The position numbers were made by a program, and so were the translations under genes. The notes below the pieces were generated by a model. It was given only the letters and a program-made list of their open reading frames with translations. It did not search any database and was not told the origin of the DNA. A stretch of 64,000 nt of DNA, taken from positions 25,487,118 to 25,551,117 of the forward strand of contig NC_090280.1 of NCBI RefSeq assembly GCF_037392515.1, read 5' to 3'. Source of the stretch: Haliotis asinina. Lineage: Eukaryota; Mollusca; Gastropoda; Lepetellida; Haliotidae. How positions within the stretch are numbered: the stretch's first letter is position 1; each line of letters begins with the position of its first letter. Shown here piece by piece: positions 1 through 12,100 of the stretch.

Positions 1-493
1 CGGACTTCAAAGTGAGGGTTGAAGAGGAAGGACATACATATCCCTGTGGCACCCTGGGAGTTAATCCCGATTATAAGTGAGCGAAGTTAAATATCAGAAA
101 TGTATTTTGTACTGAAGTTTTTATAAAATTAATAACGATGGGTTATCTTTGCATTATGGGTCTTGCAGAAAATCTTCTCCTTATATGTAAAGAAAAAATA
201 ATTTCCAGAGTTATGTCATTTCATACAACCAAAACGCATATGCACAGAATCTCAAGAGCACTTCCTGATTGTATGAAGAGAATTTTAACGAGTGAACGAA
301 ACAGTTGTTGCTTTGTTGAGATTTATGTTTGTTTGTTGTTTTTGTCATGTTTTGTGTTGTTTTTTGGTGGCGCGTTGGCAGGTCCACGCGTCTGTGAGAC
401 CAGGTATGTTTCAGGTAGTCTGGTTCGGTGATTTCATACTCTTTTAACTGATTCAAATAGTTCTCAACACAGATTTGTGTTTATTGACTTTAC

Positions 494-2135
494 CTTGAAC
501 TATTAATATCTTGTTCAGCTCATGGGGGATTTGGGTGCTTTGCAAGATCAGTTTACACTTGTACTCTCCTCTGTCATCCCAGGTGACATTTGTTAGATTG
601 AAACCAAATTTTTCAGTTTCATCCAGCAGATAAAACCGGGATTTGTAGATGCCGTTGATACTGAGGGACTCCTGAAGAGAGAAGACACACCACAATTAGT
701 CACATAAAGAAAGACGTGAACTGACTATAAAGCGTTGCCACTATGGACAAACTTATAGAGTCGGTGAGTGATAGAAACCTTTACAGACACCATTTTTGCA
801 TCGATAGTTATCGAATTAAAAGGTCTTGACAAGGCAATGTAGACAATGTACGGTTCACTCATGAGTAATAGTGTAGCTAATTAGATTGAACGGAATGCCT
901 GACCTTAGTTTTAGGTGAAGACCAAAACAATCAATGATGACCCTGTTAAAAGGCTCTTCAAATCTGGAATGGGTTTTAATGGTTCGGTAGTTACTGACTT
1001 TGTTTGCCAGCCATATGGCTCACATGCCAGGTTTTGCCAGATTCAACCACATCATGTCGCAAATTAGGGACACAATGTTGTCACAAATTTTCTTCACACC
1101 CAAATGTAATGCCGAATTAGTTTGGTGTGCCAACCTAAAAACATGTTCCGTCAGGAATTCGGCAGAATTTCTGAGTGGGTTTAGTTTTACGCCGCACTAG
1201 GCAATATTCCAGCTATATGGCGGTAATTCGGCAGAACAATATATGGAAAAACCTCCATTCATTATCAGCGGACACACCCGTCTACCTCGATTTCCCCTTG
1301 AAATAATAACTTTTACTAAGGAAACTGCCGTATAGGCTCGAAAAAGGAGTTCTTGGTCTCGGTGTAACCCAATTGCTCTCTGTCCAGAATTAATTGTCAG
1401 TCATTGGAGAAGATTAACAACCCTACCAAATACTTCTCAACCCTTAACCAACCCCAACACCAAGTCAGTCTTCAAATTCTCAAAATGGAGATGAGCACAT
1501 GTAAAACGACATAAAACCCCATGTGAAGATATTATGTTATCTTTGTTATGTTATATTACCGAGTTTGAAAGTGGGTGCCCGAGTTAGCAACCACAGCCAC
1601 TGTGAGGTCAGTTGCTTCTATACTTCTATATAGTTCAGACGTACTGAAGGCATAATTTAGTGCCTTTGAGTATTTGAGTATTTCCGGGAATTACAAATAG
1701 ATATTTGAAATCTATCTACCTGCTTCAAGTGCTTCACACTCAATTGCTCCACCTGGCATAACCTTCCGTAATATAACTGTTGCGGCAAGTATTTCTTTTA
1801 AATCCAAGAGCTTTGGTACTGTGTTAACAAAATTGGTATCGTATTTCTGTGCTGTCTGTGAATGACATTAACAATGACATCTGCAGCCATTCCTTATGAA
1901 TGATGTAAAATAAATATGCACCAAAAAGTGGATGATTAGTTGCTCAAGATGGGCATCTTGCATCCCAGGATGCCATGTCATCAAATGGGATATTACAACA
2001 CCGGTGAAAAATCTTCTTTGAGTGTCTCTGCTATCCGTGTCGTTTCAAAAAACCACTCGACTGCAAAGAATGGAGGGACTTCATAATCCCACACAAAGGA
2101 AGCAGTTTCGTTGGCGCACACTGTCACATTTTCCG
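494..2135 (-). CDS. IgSF gene, partial: two exons forming one V-like Ig domain
   Basis: Exon a spans 2135 to 2002 and exon b spans 671 to 494, both minus strand. Exon a follows a TTTGCAG acceptor and ends before a GTGTTG donor. Exon b follows CTCTTCAG and ends before GTAAAG. The phases fit: exon a is 2 nt plus 44 codons and ends in phase 0; exon b is 59 codons plus 1 nt and ends in phase 1, as is usual at Ig domain borders. The joined reading is about 100 residues. It has a C-strand Trp (AVEWFF), an E-strand stretch (SRFYLLDETEKFGFNLTNV) and an F-strand DDRGEYKCK. The canonical B-strand Cys is absent; the nearest Cys is a few residues upstream in VTVCANET. Membrane and signal exons were not found, so the gene probably continues at lower coordinates. 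The weak GTGTTG donor is the main doubt. It could be a lone surviving domain of a pseudogene. Confidence 0.6.
1168..1224 (-). mobile_element. Very short 5'-truncated SINE tail with perfect target duplication
   Basis: This 57-bp insert contains GGTTTAGTTTTACGCCGCAC and the ATATGGCGG motif of SINE type B. It is bounded by a perfect 12-bp direct repeat, AATTCGGCAGAA, at 1156-1167 and 1225-1236. The orientation places the GAGT-rich tail at the low-coordinate side, so the 3' end lies on the minus strand. Confidence 0.75.
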
Positions 2136-3087
2136 CTGCAAATACAAGTTGTATGGATATATACTCCTCACAAAAAAGCAACAAGTTCTTTCAGTGTAAG
2201 ATATTTATCAATCTCATTAGTGATTTTAGCCTACATGTTACTGAAAGGAAAATATTTAAAGAATACGTGCCCTTTAGTGACTGTCAAATCGATTTAACTA
2301 ACAACACTGACATTGCCCGACCACAACCACCCTTAATAGCAACATGCAAATTGTGTGCCATGAATGTGCTCCACTCTTCACAAATGCACCCTGATCGATG
2401 TGAGCCTACCAACAATCATTCCTCTGGTACAACAAGCGGGTCCTAACTTTTTTTGATGGATGATAATGCCTGAGAAAGAGTTGTTAATGATGTTGTTTAG
2501 ATCAACAACATCCCACATATGAGTGAGTGAGTTAGTGAGTTAATATTTAACGTCACATCGGCAATATTTCAGCCATATCGTGACGAGAACAGATTGGAAA
2601 TTGAAATGGGAAATGTGCATACTATAAAAACAACTGTCGTCAAAGGACAGTAAAACAACTAGAATATCACAGCTACGGATAAAACTAGTGTGGAACGGTA
2701 AAACTGATAGAACTATTTGGACAAGACAAGATAAAACACGGGCTATACACATCACCAGCAGCTGAAGGTAGATCACCATGCCAGGGTCCATGGGGACTTA
2801 CAGTACCTTTGCTACCTGCATGGACCCTGGCTGGATTTACACCAGCGCTTCAGACACTGGAGATGATAGGACGATTTAGCCAGAATTTAAAACAACAAAC
2901 ACACTACGACTAAAAAGTATGGTTGAGCAAAATCGACTTTGAAAGTTTTGGGGACTTACGTACCCTCTTGGGAGGACAATAATTTTACGCTACTTCAACC
3001 TCCCTCGAGGGCACAGCCACTAACGATCGCAGTTGCTAATTTACAATACCATGCATAAAAGATATATTATCTATGTACAAAACATAT

Positions 3088-6000
3088 TCAGAATTTATGT
3101 AGCAATTCTATTTCCTTTAACAATTCAAGTATTAAATGATGATTAACGTTATAAAAAAGATCCTTTACAGTTTTCTCATTGAAATATTTATCCCTTGTGA
3201 TGGCAAAATCAACACAATCAAGCAGGATATGCTTGACAGTGATTCTCTCATCACAAGGGATACAAAACGGAGGATCCTCACCTTTTAACAAGTGCTCGTG
3301 AGTATATCGCGTATGGCCAATGCGACATCGTCGTATAACAACCTCTTCAAATCTGGACTGACACCTCAAGTGGGTATAACCGATATCGGGCTTTATTCCA
3401 TGTAATTTATTGATACCTACTTGGGTGTCCCACTTCTTTTGCATTAGATCACGGATATATGATCTTATGACAGCCTTATAATCAGAATAGGGTATGAGAA
3501 GTGGTGTCACAGATTTGTTGAGTGCTACCTTGGCAGCACGATCGGCCATTGTGTTACCAGAGATTCCAACATGACTGGGTAACCAACAGAAGACGATGTC
3601 ATATTGGCCAGTAGCAAGTTCATTATACAATTCAACAATGTCAGCTAAAAGTGGATGCTGAGAAGATACATTTTTAATAGCCTGGAGGCATGAAAGAGAG
3701 TCTGAATAAATGATATATTGTTTATATTTAGAGTGTTTTTTAATATAGTTTAGGGCTGTTAATATGGCATGTGCTTCTGCTGTAAAAATGGAACTGCTAT
3801 TTGGTAATCTAGAAGATATTGTTCTGGATCCAATGACAGTAGCACAAGCAACTGCGCCACCATCATTGGACCCATCTGTAAATAAGGATTTATATGTACT
3901 ATACTTACTTTTTAATTGATTATATTCCTGTTTGTATTGTAAGTCATTAGTTTCTGATTTTTTATATTTACTTAATGTAAGGTCAACTTGTGGTCTAACC
4001 AGTTGCCAAGGGGGAGAAGAAAACAAGCGAGAAGGAGCTATATTTTCCAGCTCAATGCCAGCAGCAGAAAGAAAAGGTTTAACTCTCAGTCCAAGAGTTG
4101 GAACAAGAGAAGACATTTTATTGTACAAATCCCCATACGGAGGATTGAAGACACAGTTATATGCAGGATTGGACTTATTTGAATACAGTTTAGTGAGATA
4201 CTGTAAAGATAATTTAATACGACGGTGGCCAAGAGAAGGTTCGTCTGCTTCAACGTATAGACAGGAGAAGTTCGGAATGATCCAAGACAAAGTCTTAGAC
4301 CTTGGTGATGGATAGAATCAAGTATTTTGAGGTTACTTTTACAGGCTCCACCATAGACAATGGAGCCGTAATCCAGTTTAGATCTGATGAGTGACCTGTA
4401 TAAATGTAGGAGGGTTGTTTGGTCTCCTCCCCACTTTGTATTTGAAACGACTTTCAACAAATCGAGCGCCTTCAGGCATTTGGTTTTTAGGTATTTAATA
4501 TGTGGCAGAAAGGTTTAGTGTGAGTCAAAGATGAGACCAAGGAACTTAGCTTCCTTGACAACTTTGATGGGTGCACCATTTAAAAATAAGTCAGGGTCTT
4601 TATGAGGTTTGTATTTTCTGCAGAAGTGAATGCAGTTTGTTTTAGATTGAGAAAATTTAAATCCGTTCTCAAGGCACCATTTATGAATTTTGTTCAGACA
4701 GATTTGTAACTGTCTCTCAATGGTTCGCATGTTTTTGCCACGACAAGAAATATTAAAGTCATCCACGAAAAGAGAACCATTGATTGAATCTGTTAAAACC
4801 TTTGAAAGACTATTTATTTTAATACTAAATAAAGTCACAGACAAAATACTGCCTTGTGGAACACCCTGGTCCTGTTGGTAATGATCAGAGAGGGTAGACC
4901 CTACTCGGACTTGAAACTGTCTGCCCGTTAAAAACTGTGATATGAAATGAGGCAAACGACCTCGTAAACCAAATTAATGTAAATCTTTTAAAATACCATG
5001 TTTCCATGTAGTATCATAAGCCTTTTCAAGGTCGAAAAATATAGATACAGCATGCTGGTTATTAACAACAGAATTCTTAATGAAAGATTCCAATCGAACC
5101 AAATGGTCAATAGTGCCTCTGTTTTTACGGAAACCACACTGAATGTTAGAAATCAGATTATTGGTCTCCAAATACCACACTAAACGATTATTTACCATTC
5201 GTTCCATAGTCTTGCAAACGCAGCTAGTTAGTGATATAGGTCGATAATTAGATGCATCTGAATGGTCTTTACCAGGCTTAGGTATAGGAACCACAATAGC
5301 ATTCCGCCAAGAGGGAGGGAATGTTCCTGAAGTCCAAATTTCATCAAATATGTCTAAAAGTACCTCAAGACATGAATCAGGCAAATGCTTCAAGAGCTGA
5401 TAGTGAATATTATCAGCCCCTGTTGCTGTATCATGAGCTTGCACTAGAGCAGTTTGTAGTTCCTGTAAGGAAAATACTTCGTTGCAGTCTTCACCATTGT
5501 CAGAGGTGAAATTAATGATTTTCTTTTCTTCTAACTTCTGGTACCTCTGGAATTCAGGAAGATAGTTTGATGAAGACGAATGTTTAGCTAATGTTTCACC
5601 AAGTTTGTTTGCAATATCTGAAGCATCTTCCAAAATGTGATCTCCGTCTTTAAGGTGTTTAACGCTTGTTTTGGAACCCTTGCCCTTGATCCTTTGAACC
5701 ATATTCCACACCTTTGATATAGGTGTGCGGGAGTGAATCTTGGAGACATAGGCTCTCCATGACTTCCGTTTATTTTGCTTGAATGTACGTCGAGCTTTGG
5801 CCCTGGTTACTTTAACATTATTCAAATTATGTACAGTTGGATGTTTGCGAAAATATTTTTCCGCCTTCTTCCTGTTTTTCCTAACCTGTTTGCAATTGCC
5901 ATCAAACCATGGCTTACGAATGTGTGGATGCACAGAGGACTTAGGAATTGTTTCGGTAGCTATAGTATGCAGTATATCTGAAAACAATTGAATGGGGTCA

Positions 6001-6764
6001 GCAATATTCTGGAACGTTTCATGTTTGAGTTTCTTAGTACACAATGATGTGAATTTAGACCAGTTAGCCTTTGAAAAATTCCACCTTGATGAGGGTGGAA
6101 CATCAGACGGGTTATTGACTGAGAGAAGTGTTGGGAAATGGTCACTTCCACATAAATCATCATGAACTGACCATGAAAATTCATTCAGAAGATCTGCATC
6201 TGTGAGTGTAACGTCCAAGGCAGAATAGCTACCTGTAGCAGGGTGTAAATATGTGTGTGTACCATCATTAAATATGCAGAGACTGTTGTCAGAAATAAAA
6301 TCTTCTATTATTTTCCCCTTGGTATTGATAACATTACTCCCCAATAAAGGATTATGTCCATTCAAATCACCCATGAGTATGCAGGGATGAGGAAGCTGAT
6401 CATACAGAGCTTGAAGGTCAGATTTCTGGAGGTTTGAAGATGGAGGGATATACAAAGAGCATAAAGTAAACGCCATGTGTAACGAAATCCGAACTGCAAC
6501 AGCTTGAAGGTTAGTAGTGAGATCAACAGGACTGTGTATTATACCCTGCCTCACCAAGATAGAGGAGCCTCCAGTGGCTTTGTCACCCGGAGGAGAAAAG
6601 GAATGGTGAGAGCTGTACTGACGTAAGTCAAATTTATCAGTCTGCTTAAGATATGTTTCCTGGAGACAGAAAACTGATGGTTGAAAATCTTGTACTAATA
6701 ATTGTATTTCATTTAAGTTGGTCCTAAGGCCTCTGCAGTTCCACTGGATAAGTGTATTATTCAT
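3088..6764 (-). pseudogene. LINE ORF2: endonuclease, reverse transcriptase, RNase H (broken)
   Basis: The product would nick target DNA and copy LINE RNA there. The N-terminus has an apurinic-type endonuclease (QWNCRGLRTN, CLQETYL, MGDLNGHNPLLG, GSDHFP). Reverse transcriptase follows (VPIPKPGKDHSDASNYRPIS, FFDLEKAYDTTWK, QGVPQGSILS, and FVDD in place of the usual FADD). The C-terminal RNase H has LFTDGSNDGG, TAEAHAILTAL, YSDSLSCLQAI and WLPSHVGISGN. A stop interrupts the frame at 4974-4976 within the transcriptase and another at 4515-4517. A frameshift lies at about 4255-4290, after which RNase H is read in another frame. Full length would be about 1,225 residues. Its ATG overlaps the ORF1 stop by 4 nt (ATGA). 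Confidence 0.88.
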
Positions 6765-7960
6765 GTTACATTAGGTGGTAACACGGGCGATCTGTTCCTG
6801 GACCGTGGCGAATGACTTTTTTGGCGCACACGGTGGTGAGGAGTGACATCCATATCTTCCAGAAGTTGATATTTATTAAATATTTGTACCGGATTCCGTT
6901 GACTCTTTGGAACCCGATCTGACTTTTTTGAATAGTTCACTGTCTTGCTAGCATTCACGATAACAGGTGATGGTGAACGAGATTGTGGACGGGATTGTGA
7001 TGCTGTTTGCGTGGAAGCAACAGTTTGCATTTCACACGTAGAATAAGTCTCAGTATTCACCCAAGTGATTTCAGTCTGGCATTCAACTGATTTAACAGTC
7101 TTAGTACGTTGACGGGTAACAGCTGCAGAGTATGACACAGTTGCAACTGGAGTGTTGTCATGTGCAACCAAACGTTTAGCCTCTGCGAAAGTAATGTTTC
7201 TTTCATGTTTAAGTTTCACTATCTGATGTTGTTGTTGCCAGACAGGGCAAGATTTTGATGAGGCAGCATGATCGCCAGAGCAATTAACGCATTTAGGGTT
7301 GTTTGGACAATCTAACGTGTCATGAGCAAGTTCTCCACAGCGATGACATTTCTTGCTGTTGGTACAAGATTTAGCACCATGACCAAACTTTTGACATGAG
7401 TAACACCGAAGCGGGTTCGGTATGTACTTATCAACATTGATATTGCAGTACCCTGCTTTGATGGATGACGGTGGAACAGGAACAGAAAAGTTGAGCAGAT
7501 ACGTGTTTAAGTTTACAATCTGACCATTTTGCCGACTTGTAAAACGTTTTACACCTGTTACACCCTGGTCTTTTAGTTCAAACGCTATCTCATCTTCAGA
7601 CATGTCTAGCAGACAACGTTCTCGGTCTCTGACAATGCCTTTAGAACTGTTGAGAGTTTTGTGTGGAGACACAGTAACAGGTACGGACACGAGATGCTTA
7701 ACAGCTAAGAGTGTAGATGACTGAAACGCTGATTTGCATTCAAGTAATATAAGACCAGATCGCATCTTTTTCATTGACACAACGTCACCAGCAATGCCAT
7801 AAATCGCTTTTGACAGGGCAAACGGATTCAGTTTCAACGGAAAATCATCTGAAGAAGAAATCACTAAATAACGAGACCAATGGTCAGATTTGCCTTTGGA
7901 GACTGTGTCATCATCAGAAGATGAACTATCCTCTAAAGTACGTTTGAGTTGTTTTGGGGT
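6761..7960 (-). pseudogene. LINE ORF1: zinc-knuckle RNA-binding protein, start missing
   Basis: This protein would coat LINE RNA. About 400 residues are open. The N-terminal half is an RRM-like region with little recognisable motif. It is followed by three CCHC knuckles (CYSCQKFGHGAKSC, CHRCGELAHDTLDC, CVNCSGDHAASSKSC). The C-terminus is Ser/Arg-rich. The reading frame extends upstream of the GTG at 7864 through an acidic LEDSSSSDDD stretch to a TGA just beyond 7960, with no ATG in between. The 5' end of the element is therefore lost. The frame ends in ACATGA, and ORF2 starts inside the same ATGA. The frame itself is intact, unlike ORF2. Confidence 0.82.
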
Positions 7961-7965
7961 ATCAT

Positions 7966-8160
7966 GGTAAAGTCATAGAACTTCATCATCCCAGCTCCCC
8001 ACCCACCACGGAGTATCATAAAGACAATGCTATATGCCAGTGGGTTTCCTACTGACAGCACCAAGGATACTGGGATGATATACTCCAGCAGAAGTATCAA
8101 TTCAAGATCAATAAATCCACCAGATTGACCCATGAGCCATCGCCTTCTGGGCATTAGACT
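7966..8160 (-). pseudogene. Possible GPCR first-transmembrane fragment
   Basis: A short minus-strand reading beside the truncated LINE contains YIIPVSLVLSVGNPLAYSIV followed by FMILR. This resembles TM1 of rhodopsin-family peptide receptors, where the pattern is a Pro, hydrophobic residues, GN and then a hydrophobic run. The next residues (GGWGAGMMKFYDF) do not continue clearly into TM2 and the frame soon ends. It is either an exon or relic into which the LINE inserted, or chance hydrophobic sequence. Confidence 0.25.
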
Positions 8161-8570
8161 CTAGGTAATAACAGTTTGGTTAATGTGGCATCAATATATC
8201 AATAGATATTACTGGTCTACAAGCTATATGACAAAGGCCCATTTACAAACATTTGAAAAAGTCAAATTTGAGCAAAAACAATGACAATGCTCAGGGCTCG
8301 GCATGACCAGCCGATTGGTTGAACCGGGCCTATTCAACCTCCCGTCTAGGTGAAGTCAGGGCCAAAGTGGTGTATTAGGCAACAGGAACACGGTTGCAGG
8401 GACCTATTGCCCTCAACCACCAGGATCCCTTCCTCCACCGACACGGGCCGCAACCCACGGCAAACGGGTTGGTGGACCAAATATCCCCCGGGTCCACTAC
8501 GGGGGTGTCGGCGAGCTCTTGGCGTTACCCAGCACCCACCACGAGGAGGTGGCTCGCCACGGGTGCCCCC

Positions 8571-8680
8571 ACATATGAAATGGCCTGCAAGGTCACCTGA
8601 TCTTAATACCACTGAATATGCATGGGGTATTATTGGAAGTCGTGCGTACGGTCTCAGTGTTCACACCCAGGATGAGTGAG
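8571..8680 (+). pseudogene. Tc1/mariner transposase C-terminal remnant
   Basis: The plus-strand reading KWPARSPDLNTTEYAWGIIG matches the last catalytic block of Tc1-type transposases (usual form SPDLNPIEHxWD), with the catalytic Glu position retained in TTEYAW. The GC-rich 8340-8570 stretch upstream has no recognisable transposase. SINE sequence follows directly. Confidence 0.6.
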
Positions 8681-8895
8681 TCAGTTAGTGTAGTTTTACG
8701 CCGCACTCAACAATATTCTAGATATATGGCGGTAGTCTGTAAATAATCGAGTCTGGACCAGACAATCCAGTGATCAACAACATGAGCATCGATCTGCGCA
8801 ATCAGGAACCGATGACATGTGTCAGCCAATACATACCTTCAAGCATGGGTTGGTGAAGGTCTATTCTACCCCGGGACCTTCACGGGTCCCCCCAG
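8671..8895 (-). mobile_element. SINE type B copy
   Basis: It reads on the plus strand as GAGTGAG, TTTTACGCCGCACTC, ATATGGCGG, GTAAATAATCGAGTCTGGAC, CAGACAATCC and then GGTGAAGGTC. The same blocks recur at 12781-13020. The GAGT-rich 3' tail is at the low-coordinate end. Confidence 0.7.
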
Positions 8896-9179
8896 GGTGA
8901 ACTTGGGCAGGCGTTAATGTGAAAATGACAGAACATTCCACAACAGAAACTTTAAAGATTCATTCGGTCAATGCAAAGAGTTGTGGAATCTTGCAATTGG
9001 GCCCATGGTGGCCATACGCGTTACTGAACAGTTTCATTGTCCCAAACAGACTTCAACTATAATGTTAACATATTTCTCCATCAATGCAACGCATTTTTCA
9101 CGACTGTTTCACGGGTACATACTTTTGATGATTTGTAAGTCTGTAAATGTTCAATACCATTTCACTTCATTTTGTTAAT

Positions 9180-12100
9180 CGTGTGTACATATCTTTCACC
9201 ATTTCAATGCACCATTCCATGGTATGCATTTTCAATAAATGAAAATGTAACGAGACGAGAAAAAAAATGTCTGCTTAACTTTTTGTGATGTAGTAGTATA
9301 TTATGGCCGCTTCGTTCGAGTTATCTCATCTTAGATCAGTTTGTGGTTTTGAATATGCGGCGGAGCCGTGAGTGGCGGGTGACTGACATGTGTCTGAATT
9401 AGTGTGAGTGAAAGAATGGTGACCCGATTCATGATAACCCATGAAAACACCCCGACTAGTATACGTTACCACATACCATCATTAGCGCATGATGTTAGCA
9501 CGAACAGCAGTAATAGTATCCAAACTGCAACACAACCAGTGCAAGACCGTCAATCACAAGACATCTGTTAGCTTTGTAAAGCAAAATAATTGCAAAGTCA
9601 TATTTCATCGCATACCTAGCATGGGAAATAGAACTTTAAAAAGCTTTATGATAAAAAGCAGGTTTTCATTGCTGGAAAAGGCTATTTTCACATTCGACTT
9701 CGATGGCACAAATGATTATTGTCTATGTGGATATTGGAATAGAAAAATAAAGGCCCCGAATGTATTAAAACAACAATATAATATGTTATTGGATTAATCT
9801 GGTAAGAAGCGCCTTGAGCACCTGCCGTCCTTTCTTGTGTAGTTTCACATCAAGATTTGAAAATAATAACACTAGGAGATGGAAAATCATTTTAAAGTGA
9901 AGTTTAGTTCAAATATGCAGCGCACTAATATATTTATGAAGAATGACGGTCACCGTAGAATGTTGTTGGTGCTATTTAATTTTATCATATACACCATATT
10001 TTCCCTGGATTTTATCTTTTCTCACAATACATACAGTTATGACTGAACACGGCTTTTTTCAGTATGGATATGGTAGTATGTATCTGAAGTGCTCAGTTTC
10101 TGTTGAGATACAGAACACAGAGTCGAAGACTATTACAGGTCTCGGAATGCAGGCACCTTTTTGTTATAACAGGAAAAACAGTGACGCGTGCTAATGAGAA
10201 TACAATAGGAGATTTATACAGGGGAATCTCCTAGCCCTACGTGGGCGAAATTTCAGAAAGTGAGCGAGAGCTCATAGTGCATTCTTACTTTTAAGAGAGC
10301 GAAGTTCAATTTTTCATGATTTTGTTTTGGAATAAATGAGTTTACAAAACTCGCTGTAGGGTATATGTGTTACAGGGAATGTGTGAAACCATGGATTTCC
10401 CTAAAGGAGTCAGTGGTTTAGTGAAATAGTTGTGATTTCAGGTATTCCCCGAAGTTTCATGGGGTTTTATGAATGTTTTGCTTTTCATGCTGTTCCATGA
10501 CATACATTCCCCGTTAGGATATCAGTGAATGCGTGAAATTAATTATTGTAGCTTAAAACTGTATTGTTGAGTCTCATTTCATCCCTCAGATGTTAGGAAC
10601 TTAAAACTTTGACAATGCAACGATGACCCTTTTGACTAATTACTTCTTTGAGTCGGGGTACCAAGTTAATTTTCTCGCGGCTTTACTGTTGAGTCTCATT
10701 TCATTCCTTAGGTCTTAGGAGTTGAAAACTTTAACTTTTTTCTGATGACACTAAGTTAAGCTGAGAGAGGGAAATCGTCAGGTTTCCATAATATTTCAGT
10801 TGATTTTTTGAGAAATGGCTCATGTATAGATTATCTTCATAATCTGTTTTCTACGTGTTATGAGACTGGCCATGTACCTCCCAGCTGGGTACAGGGAATC
10901 AAAAGTAAAAGTAAAGGAAAATGTGCCAAATGTTGTTCCGTGTGCCACTAGCAGTGCGTCCTTTAAACAACACTACAATGTCTATTTTGGAATTCTTCGG
11001 TGTACCTACTCGACAGATGTTGCATTCTCTTCATACTGGTCTGGCAGTACTCTCACACTTGATTTGCGTCAGCATAATCCTCGGTATTCATTGCCGAACA
11101 TCCTGGCAAATATCTAAACCATCAAATGCATTTTATTTTCGGAAATCTTCATACTGATTGAGTTTTGCATTTTACACAAAAAGAAGGCCTCACCATGAAT
11201 AATGTTACGTGTGTGTGTGTAAATACATTCTGTATTTTCCATCAAATGCATGCACTCTTGCACTGAGTTGACGAATATTGGAGTTAATGTAGAGTATATA
11301 AACCTTCACACCTTACTGGCAGCTTAACCATCATTATCATGGCCATCAGCACAACCATGTCTGCTTGTAATTGATCTTACTGTAAGGCTGGTTCGCCACG
11401 GCAGTTTAACATTGTGTTGGTAGATGCTGTTTTCTTACCATACATATAATATGAAACAGATCTCCCTGACAGTCAGTCGAGTGGGGCCGAGTTTTTTTCA
11501 TAAATGAATTAGCGACAATTGTGTATCAAAATTTTACAGATGGTATTTAGTTGCATTCAGATATTGTTTAGACATTCTTGCTCTAGTTTCCTGATAATGT
11601 CATCGTGTTCTCGAGTACAGTGAAGTTTCTACAAAAATAGATTCCTTGAAATGTCTGCTCAGTGTAAATACTACTAAAACAAAAGCCTGGTCGTAAAGAA
11701 TGGCGGTAAATTGTCCAAATCAGAAAAGTATATTTGCACAACGTAGAATACGTAGCTGTTGTCAACCGATGTACATTTTGAAGAGTCCATTTTGCAAATA
11801 AGTTATCCAGGTATTCACAGTGGCAATAGGTTTTAATGGACATTTACAGACGTTTAGAGAAACTGGGCAATGTAAATTTCAAAACATTTTTAAGATATGC
11901 TAGACAAACACAAAAACCAGTTATTTAAACTGTACTATAGGCCTATGACCTCTCCAAGAAATGGAATAAAAGAGTTAGGTTGTGGATAATATTTTCTGAC
12001 TATACATGTAGTAGACAGAAAGGACTTAGTTAAAATGTCTTCGACCCTCGTACAGCTGCTGAGCAGGTCGGCTGACCATCACCACTGTTGTGCTGCCTGG

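Larger units (their letters stand above)
2526..7965 (-). mobile_element. Non-LTR retrotransposon (LINE), I/Nimb-like, 5'-truncated
   Basis: The minus-strand element carries ORF1 with three CCHC zinc knuckles and ORF2 with endonuclease, reverse transcriptase and RNase H. That combination is known from the I superfamily, including Nimb elements of aquatic animals. The 3' end lies at about 2526, where the minus strand reads ATATGGCTGAAATATTGCCG, then a GACGTTAAA block, then an ACTC-rich tail. At the other end ORF1 begins without an ATG at about 7960, so the copy is 5'-truncated there. ORF2 has two nonsense codons and a frameshift, so this copy cannot move by itself. No target duplication was recognised. 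Confidence 0.85.

Noticed and set aside
1..76. Possible exon at the window start (plus-strand reading FKVRVEEEGHTYPCGTLG before a GTGAGC donor)
   Set aside because: It looks a little like an Ig F strand, but it has no visible 5' end, lies on the strand opposite the nearby Ig exons, and cannot be tested with 76 bp.
9489..9797. 102-codon plus-strand frame
   Set aside because: No domain, no splice context, composition like the flanking AT-rich DNA.
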